From Brachionus koreanus (Eukaryota; Rotifera; Eurotatoria; Ploima; Brachionidae), in NCBI GenBank assembly GCA_016987375.1, contig PJRA01000473.1, forward strand, positions 412,856 to 438,394: a stretch of 25,539 nt of DNA, in the 5' to 3' direction. The notes under the pieces were generated by a model. The model did no database searches. It was not told the origin of the DNA and saw nothing but the letters and a program-made list of their open reading frames with translations. Of this stretch, positions 18,152 through 25,539 are shown one piece after another. Each line of letters begins with the position of its first letter. Positions within the stretch are counted from its first letter, which is position 1. The position numbers were made by a program, and so were the translations under genes.

Positions 18152-21100
18152 CTATAAATTAAGAACTGTGTCTACTGAATCCAAATTAGGAGTGTACTTT
18201 CCATTGATGCCACATTCGGTAAACGTTGGATTATCAAATTCAGTAGATGTGACATGAGCGTCTGTTTGAATTTTTGTCTTATCTCTTTTAAGGCTAGTCT
18301 TGCGTATTACTTGTATAAAAGTAATTGCTCTATGCCAAATCATTGCTACAAATTGCAGCACTAGCATAACCACAAACAGCATCACAAACGAAAAATAAAT
18401 AGGCTCATATTTTAGTGAAGTTTCAAAGATATTTATAGATATGTATATTTTGTCTATCAGCTTATCTTTAAGCAATTGCATAGAGAACAAAAGTAGGTAC
18501 CAGAGTGAATTGATTAATAAAAAATAGAAACTGCACTTATTTCTCAGACTATCCAAATCTTGTTTAATTTCTTCCTTATTCACCACTATATTTGGATACA
18601 AATGTTTGCCTATAAGTTGATCAAAAAATTTTCTCTCCTCATCCGACATAATGTCAAATTCGGAATTTTTAAGACAAGCATGATCGGTCCAGTTTTTAAT
18701 TTCGTTCGATTCACACTTGCCAATTTCTTCCTCATTAGATTTTAGCACTGAATTTTCATTATTCAAATCAGCAGTGTGATTAACTGTATATTTCATTATC
18801 AATTTTTTTACCAGTGTCCAAATGCTTGTCTTGTTGGCGCTAGCATTTGTTGTCTTTATCTCTCTAGTACCCCATGACACATTGTTTAAATTAATGACAG
18901 CATATATGTTCAAAAGAACAAAAGCAGAAGGAAGTGTGAGAAAATAGAGAGGCCCAGGAACTATGCATTTAAATTCTTTTGGGTGAATGATGGCAGCCAG
19001 AGTGAATGTAAAAAAAAGAGCAAATAAAATTATTGAGCTTGGACTAAGTATTGGACTGTTTAAGGTTCTGGCTATGGCACCAACCATTATTACGATCATC
19101 AAGTATACAAATATTGTGCTCAAAAAAGCTGCCACTTTGATTTGTGAGTCGTTTTTCAAACTGAAGCAAGCGACTATGAATATAAGTGTTGGAAAAATAG
19201 CCAAAAAATAGGCTAGCCATAAATTTAGCTCTAAACAAATTCATAAAATTTTTTTTTCAATTTTTATTTCAGTTTAGAAATACCCAAGCTGGCATTTAAT
19301 GTATCGGCAATCATTAGGGTTATTGTTGCTGGACCCAGAATTGATGCAATAAAATTTACCAATATGTAGAGTACAAATAAATATGTAACTCTTTGATTTA
19401 CTTTAAGAATATGCTTGTAGTCTTGAAGAAAATCGATCAAATTGGCCATGGTCGATGGAATCCATCTTCTACGTTGATTGTAGTACTCCTTTATTTTGAA
19501 TTATTAGAACAAATAGATTTTTTTTTTCTTTTTTCAAATTATTTATTAATTATTTTGATGCTAAATAAAATTTTAGTAATATTATATTTTATTATCCAAT
19601 ACCTTGCTATCAAATAATGTGCTTATTTATTAAGAAATAGCCGGGTAAATTATTTACTATGGTCATAAATAAAATACTGGTCATTCGAAAAATCTTATTG
19701 TGACAACAATACATGTTGAGAAAAATTTTTGAGAAAAAAAAATCTATTCTTGCTAAAATAACTTTTTTTAAAATTAAATATTTTAAAATTTTTTTTTTTC
19801 TCTGAAACATAATTTTTAAATTCTCATTTTCTTATTTTAGAATAAACAATTCGATTAAAATGCAGCAATCAAATATTTATTATGGATGTATGATTAGGCA
19901 TGTTTTGCCACATAAATTATTTTAAAAAGAAATCCAACAAAAATAAAAATTACATTAAATGTTTCGGGTGAGTATGTGTAGGATGTTGCCGCAGAACAGT
20001 AGGCAACATAGTAGCCTTGTTGAATTATTAATGTACTCAACCATCTATCTTCTCCTTTAAAATAAAATTATTTAAATTTTTTCTTTAATTCAATTGACTT
20101 GCCTTGATCATATTGTACACAATGACTAGCTTGACTAGATTTAGTAGTATAAACATTTAGAATGTTATCTTCTAGCAAAGTAGAGCCTCTGAGAAGTGAA
20201 AAGCAGCCAGGACTGCACATAACTGTGCCAAATATATGTTCAGATACTTTTTGTAACCAATGACCAACAGCATACTCAAATATTTGATACCAAACTATGG
20301 GACCCGAGCCGATCGGATGGACCCGACCACACACTGAGCCTATTTTTTTGCTCTCTCTCATTTTATCTATCATTAACTTGACCGAATTTGGTCTAAATTC
20401 AACATCACCATCAAGAGTAAGAATAAAAGTATTTTCCAACTAAAAAAATAAATTATTGAAATGCTGATACAACAAAAAAATAATTTACTTTTTGTCTAAG
20501 AGAATTGTCAATATTTTTCAAAAAGTTGCCAAAGCCTACAAAATGCTTTTTTTTGTCATGTTTTACATCATAAACATTGTTTGTGTGATAGAATTTTTCC
20601 ATATATTCAAGATCACCAAAATATTTATAGCCCAATAAATAGTACATATACATAACTTGACTCCACCGTTTTTTGTTTCTTATCAAAGTCTTGTCCTTTA
20701 AATGAACGACTAAATAGTTGCCACCCGGAAGCTTGAAGCGCAATTGACCTCCGTATGGTGTAGCAATTTTAGTTGGTGGTTCGACCACAACGTCATATTT
20801 GTGAGCAAACAAAGCAGCCTCTTCGACAGCTTTTATCAAACTTTGCACAAAACTGTTTGGTTCAGAGGAACCATTGGGAAAGTGTGAAATTGCATCATCA
20901 AAGAAAATGTGCGCTTCGTAATCAAAATTGTCCGATTTTGATAAATTAAATCGCTTCTTTTCCGACTGATCAATGTCAAGCCTGGTAAAAAAAAATCACT
21001 CTTAATTTTCTAGATTTAATTTTTTTATTTAAATTTTAAAAATTTAAAAAAAAAAATTTCTTGAACATTTAAATCCAATTAAAACAGATCATTTTTTTAA

Positions 21101-24100
21101 AATTATACTTGTTAAAAAAATTAGATTTTTTTATTTTTAAAAAAATTTTATTTTTTTATTATTTTTATTTTTTGTTGGGGTCTGCTTATTAGATTATTAT
21201 CTGAAATACTTTTGAATGTAAAAATTAAAACTTTTAATTAAAAAATAAAATATTTTTGTTCAATTTGTGTCTGAATTTCAAAAAAAAAAAACTAAAATCT
21301 GAATAGAGACTATGTGCAAAAAATATTATAGAAGTCTTTCTCAATTTTTGCTTTAAAAATATTGCTTGATTTGATTTCAACTGCATCCACTTCCAACTTC
21401 TATGTTGAGTTATGATTTTTTTAAATTAAAATAAGGAAATTTAAATTACAACCAAATTTATATTTACAAGAGAATGCAATAATTAATTTTATAAAATGTT
21501 TACAATTATTTGAAGAGATTTGATATATTGAGTCAGCAATTAAAACTAAAAGATGAAAGATTTCTTAGAAAATCATTTTTATCTATAAAATATTTCATAT
21601 TGTGTGCTACTGTATGCATATTTCATGAATTTTCTTGTAAGATTAATCAAAAAACAATACCCTCTTATTAAATGGTTAGATCAAATTTAAATTCTGAATT
21701 TAATATTCATTTTGGAAATCACAAAAAAACATCGATTTTTTATCATGATCTTATGAAAAGTTTGATTTTAGAGGTATATGATAAGCAAGAAATTTTGTGT
21801 AAAATAGTTTAATAAAAATGAAATGCAAGAGACTACACAATGAACTTATGTAACACAGCTAAGCACTAATCACTTTTATAAATAAAAATATTCAAATCAT
21901 AAACTAAAAATTTTCAGCACAACTTTTTTTCAAATATTAATACGAGCCTTCAGAGGAAAAAAGGTTCTGGTAAACTAGCCATTTTAGATTATAATTTTCT
22001 GCATACGGCTGCTGAGAGCAATCCCAAGCTTATTACATGCCAATTATCAAATGACCTTTACACATCACAATCGAAATATCTAGTCACGCTAATGTTGCTG
22101 AATTGTACCTCATGATTTAACAGATTTTGATATTCAATAACGAATTGAAAATTTTAGCAAACTACTTAAAATAATCCTGTAGATGAACTGTTTTTCAGAG
22201 GGACTAATACTTATGATGAGAAGTGGATCTATTTTAAAAATCAATGGCTGGACCCATCTCAAGGAATCAAACTATTTGCTGATAGATGAAAGAAAGACTT
22301 TAGAGCTTTTTTATTCTTTTTTCTAATGATAAATTAGAAAAAAATGAAAATTTGATTCACGCTAATATATGTTTATATAAGAAAATAATAAAGAAAATTT
22401 TTAAAAACTAGAATCAATTAACTGAGGCTAATTTTGCCAATAGAAAAAAAATTATTTACCTCATAATTGATTTGAGAAGCTGAAGCATTTCATTCTCATT
22501 TTCATGCCACATGGTAGCACAAATAAACAATGTGGTCCTTCCAACATAAGCATCTTGCTCAGACTCGGAGTCTTCTAAGGCCGCCTGATCCTGATTTTTT
22601 GGGGGATAATTGAACATCAACGAATTGTCAGCAAAAGCTGAATTGAAATTTTGAAATTTGAATATTCTTTTGACATTTTTAAGCCTAAAAGCATTCTCAG
22701 TTGACCAAATGTGGCTGCTAGACCAAAGATTGGACACCCACCAGAGACACAATCCGCAAATCAACTGCCATTTGTAGCTCAATATTTTGCTAGTGCAAAT
22801 AAAATGACTGCTAAATGAGTCAATCCAGTTATTTTCTATCAAATTAGGCTTTCTCAATTCACAGATCAAAACTGATGCCACTATGGACATCGGGGTAACC
22901 AATGTCATCGGTAAAGCAAAGCTGAACCGATTCATTCTGAACTTGTAGGCCAACGATGACGCCAAAAAACACATCATAGAAGACACCAATTGCACCAACA
23001 ATGGAAGTAAATAAACCAATGAGTCATTTTTTATTAAATCTTGATCAAAAAGCCAATATTTTAAATTTTTTTCTGGATAGTAAATATAGCAGATTAGAAA
23101 TATGAGACCAATTTTCCAAGGATTGGTAAATAGACCTATTTTTTGTCTTGTCAAATCAATGTTATGCTTAGAACGTTTTAAATGATCAATAATCAAATTT
23201 TTTAGCTTAAATCGTGATTGATTTGTTGAATTGAAGCTAAAATAGTTGAAAAATAGTGACACTGACAGCAACAGAATAGCCAAAATGGTTTTCCATTTAG
23301 AATAGTTGAGATAGTCTGAAATTATAAGAATTAGAATGCCGGATATTTGCATCAAAGCAACAAATAAATTCATGTTGAACATTAATACTTGGTCTTTTTT
23401 TCTAATGCCGGTCAATTTAAACAAAAATGCTCTGATCAGAAAGTAAAAGTTGTTTTTGTTGCGAGGATGATGCGAACCAACAAGAACATTTACAATTGAA
23501 GGTACAATGCTCAAAAGGTTTATTAGCAAAATAGAGCGTACTAGATCAAGTTTTGAAAACACTCCAAAGCAAAGTATACAAGTTCCTATTGTGCTAATTG
23601 TCTCAAATAAAAGTGCCTTAATTTTAAACACTTTATTTTAGATTATTTAAACTAGATGGCAAAAGTTACAGTCAAAAATTCTATCGGACTTGGATTTGGA
23701 ACTTGACGGAACATTATTTTAACCAAACATAAAATAAATGAAATTGCATATGGTGTACATAAAGTCAATAGCAGTGTCCATAGCCATTTGGTTTTATTTT
23801 CATTCTTTATTTTTTTAAAATAAAAATAAAAGTTTTTAAAAACAAAAAAAAAATTTTTTTTTTAATTTTTAAATTTACTTTTTCAAAGTAGTCTATTTCG
23901 TTAGTAATGAGGAGAAGAGATATTTTGCTCGTTACTGCCGAAACTAAGACAGTAAATGCTAGTAGTACATGAATGATCAATCTGAGGAGTTTGAGGATGC
24001 CAAGTGTTCTTGACTCGCCGCTCTCATATCTGTTCTCTCTTTCAATTAAACGTATCAATTTATTTCGTTTCATATCACTTTCTAATCTAGTTTCATAGAC

Positions 24101-24151
24101 CAAGCAAAAAGTTCTAAATAAATTGAGAGAAAAACTTAAAAATAAATGCAT
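18152..24151 (-). CDS. CHS: Chitin synthase (GT2 family, metazoan type)
   Basis: Eight exons (24151-23879, 23804-23670, 23616-22460, 20981-20489, 20439-20103, 20054-19954, 19488-19284, 19230-18152) join into one frame of 1259 residues. This plasma-membrane enzyme polymerises UDP-GlcNAc into chitin and extrudes it. N-terminal membrane segments lead to CATMWHE (502-508), then KRWSQVMYMYYLLG, the catalytic LDGDVEF (Asp696/698), HPIGSGP, SPGCFSLLRG, EDRWL (800-804) and QRRRW (837-841). A second membrane bundle, WGTRE and further C-terminal helices follow. All catalytic motifs are intact. Introns are about 50 bp except one of 465 bp and one of 1478 bp, and one uses a GC donor. The 5' end is uncertain: a TTTAG acceptor lies just inside the first exon, so an upstream first exon may lie beyond my view. 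Insect homologues are about 1500 residues. Confidence 0.95.
20055..20102 (-). other. GC-AG intron in chitin synthase
   Basis: The exon ends ...TATGATCAAG and the next begins GAGAAGATAGATGG. The only join that restores the invariant QYDQGEDRWL motif uses the donor AAG|GCAAGT and the acceptor TTTTAAAG. AG|GCAAGT is the known strong consensus of the rare GC-AG class spliced by the major spliceosome. The intron is 48 bp, the same size as its GT-AG neighbours. Confidence 0.85.
20982..22459 (-). other. Unusually long chitin synthase intron (1478 bp)
   Basis: It is bounded by AG|GTAAAT and TTTTACCAG|G, splitting the Arg codon of SIMRLDID. It is about 25 times longer than the typical intron here. 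The middle is A/T-rich filler, and the part next to the donor holds a plus-strand FLYWCH relic, so transposon insertion probably explains the size. Confidence 0.85.
21915..22289 (+). pseudogene. FLYWCH zinc-finger relic inside the chitin synthase intron
   Basis: The plus-strand frame from about 21925 reads NTSLQRKKGSGKLAILDYNF then LHTAAESNPKLITCQL, which fits the first half of a FLYWCH finger (KL...DY.F...K...C); the conserved Trp is missing. After a frame slip, HITIEISSHANVAELYLM resembles the H-x-H end and following helix. A further open piece, NPVDELFFRGTNTYDEKW to DPSQGIKLFADR, ends at a TGA (22287-22289). It lies antisense to the host gene. It is read as a decayed transposon gene related in type to the one at 165-649; the match is by eye. 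Confidence 0.45.
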
Positions 24152-24159
24152 GTGATTTT

Positions 24160-25090
24160 TTGAAAAGTATCAAACATGAAGACTCTTTGTGATCAGTAGT
24201 TGAAAAAAAATCATAATGATTTGTTTAAGAAATGATGAATTTGAGATTTGTTAAGCTAAGTTAACACAATAGAGCATGAAAAATAACCCAAGGCTAAAAT
24301 TGAGACAAAAAAAAAAGAAAAGCAAATTTTTCGTTCTGTCTGCTTAAGCTTCTTGATCTGAAGCGAACTTTAATGAAAAAATATATGATTTGGATTAAAT
24401 TAAACTTTATTAAGAAAATGTCATAGAATTTTTTCTTTTCTTTATTTTTTTTTGTTGAAAATTTTATATCAGAATCGCGTTTTATATGTTGTTTATTATT
24501 TGTTTTTATTCAAGATTGAAAATCAAGGATCTTGGTATCTTGATCACTCTATGATGAGATGATAATTGGATTTTGTCAATATGCTAAAAGGGTATTAAGC
24601 TAAGTATTAATAATATTAATACCAACAAAATTTGTGCTTAGGTTAAACGAAGTTTTGATTTATCTTATAAATTGCTGCTTTAACATTTAAAAGTAAACAA
24701 AATTTTTAATTTTTTTTCACATTTTGGATTTTTGTGTTTAAAAATTTTAATGTCATCAAAAAATTAGCTGAAATTTGAACTATTTTATCAAGCTTAAATC
24801 AAACATTATTATTTTGATAGAAGAAATTTTATTTGTATTTAAGATAGTAAACTTTTCAAAACACCTCCACAGATATTATTTCAATTAAATTTTTATTAGT
24901 AAATGGCTTACATGTTTTTGCAAATTTTTTACAAATTTTTTTTTAATTTAGGATAACAATTTTATTGTTTTGAATTTTGGATTTTTATTTTTTTTCAAGA
25001 ATTCAAATGTTGTCAGTAAAACTACGCCTAGAAGAGTTTTTAAAAATTTTTGTTTAGCTTTTTTTCTTTTTATTTTTTTGTTTAAAAAAA
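24160..25090. other. AT-rich region upstream of chitin synthase
   Basis: It should contain the promoter, and possibly a small first exon that I cannot identify. An AT palindrome (GTATTAATAATATTAATAC, near 24605) is the only structure noticed. No other gene is supported. Confidence 0.45.
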
Positions 25091-25098
25091 TCATAATT

Positions 25099-25378
25099 AG
25101 TCCGTCTTAAATTTAGAATCGAGAACCGTCTATATATATAGTAACGTTTCATTAATAAAAAAAAAGCAAGAACAAAGATCTTCAACGATAGCATAATACA
25201 AAAATGTATGCGAACTTTAAGAGATAGCTTTGAAGATAAAATACATAAACGAATAGAAGAAGCGAAAAACATAACAAAATGCCCAATTTGCAGCAAGATG
25301 TTTGAGGCAAAAATAGGAATCAAAAGACACATGAGAAGATGTAAAACAACACTAAATAAATTTTTTTTTAAACAATAA
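25099..25378 (+). pseudogene. C2HC zinc-finger transposon protein fragment
   Basis: One plus-strand frame reads LVRLKFRIENRLYI, two stops, then RFINKKKARTKIFNDSIIQK, a charged helix (MRTLRDSFEDKIHKRIEEAK), and a finger CPICSKMFEAKIGIKRHMRRC ending in a short basic tail and TAA at 25376-25378. The Cys-x2-Cys...His-x4-Cys spacing is a C2HC finger of the kind found in non-LTR retrotransposon and other mobile-element proteins. The two stops upstream mark it as broken or as an internal segment. The open frame of similar length on the opposite strand is a shadow. Confidence 0.45.
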
Positions 25379-25455
25379 TTTTGAAAAAACAAATTGAAGT
25401 ATTTTGAGCGTTAAAAATTAGTTGTTTAGCGCCAAAATATTAATTATCAATTTAG

Positions 25456-25539
25456 GATATTATCCCTGTTCAACAAGACTATATTTGGTTACGCTTAGAA
25501 GAACTGTCTATTGCATGGGACAGTAGAGTTAGACAAATT
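25456..25539 (+). CDS. Possible partial exon running off the right edge
   Basis: After an acceptor-like ATCAATTTAG, 28 codons are open to the window end: DIIPVQQDYIWLRLEELSIA then WDSRVRQI. The Trp- and charge-containing composition is protein-like and contrasts with the A/T surroundings. It could be an exon of a plus-strand gene or a transposon piece linked to the C2HC fragment 80 bp upstream. No family is recognised. Confidence 0.3.

Noticed and set aside
19610..19810. ORF within the 465-bp chitin synthase intron
   Set aside because: Phe/Ile/Lys-rich, no similarity, inside a splice-supported intron.
25054..25392. 112-codon minus-strand hydrophobic ORF
   Set aside because: Its hydrophobicity comes from antisense of the charged C2HC-finger fragment on the plus strand, which has a real motif.

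Overview
This window is eukaryotic, from a very AT-rich invertebrate genome. The coding genes are split by tiny AT-rich introns (46-73 bp, mostly GTAA...TTTAG), the standard stop codons are used, and the gene complement is animal: a metazoan-type chitin synthase, a class III alcohol dehydrogenase and a membrane-anchored M1 peptidase-family protein. I infer a small chitin-making invertebrate, with a monogonont rotifer such as Brachionus the best guess. That guess rests on base composition, intron style and gene content, not on a database search.

Layout, left to right. Positions 1-1050 hold transposon debris: a 163-bp foldback repeat, a broken FLYWCH-finger gene and a SWIM-finger fragment. Positions 1436-5227 (minus) hold a complete 12-exon M1 aminopeptidase-like gene that I could splice into one 1065-residue reading frame; its zinc-binding and catalytic residues are replaced, so it looks like a conserved pseudoenzyme. 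Positions 5960-8725 hold two truncated non-LTR retrotransposon copies with (CTA)n tails, and 9179-9625 a 447-bp element with long terminal inverted repeats. A small secreted Gly-rich peptide gene (10557-10790, plus) converges tail to tail with a four-exon class III alcohol dehydrogenase (10874-12169, minus). Further retroelement relics and an AT-hook-containing broken ORF lie at 12557-13553. An intronless extended-SDR reductase (14330-15304, minus) is followed by a two-exon secreted Tyr/Ser-rich repeat protein (15908-16712, minus), another decayed reverse transcriptase (about 17480-17900), and a chitin synthase (18152 to about 24151, minus) that carries one GC-AG intron and one 1.48-kb intron containing a FLYWCH transposon relic. 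The right end holds a C2HC-finger transposon fragment and a possible exon running off the edge.

The genes do not form an operon or a single pathway. Chitin synthase and the Tyr-rich secreted protein could both serve an extracellular chitin/protein material (cuticle, jaw or egg case), but that link is only a suggestion from adjacency. I see no RNA gene, no CRISPR array and no defence-like system. The most interesting observations are the catalytically dead but intact M1 protein, the repeat architecture of the secreted Tyr-rich protein, the small peptide ending in Gly-Lys-Arg, the GC-AG intron, and several apparently undescribed transposable-element remnants.
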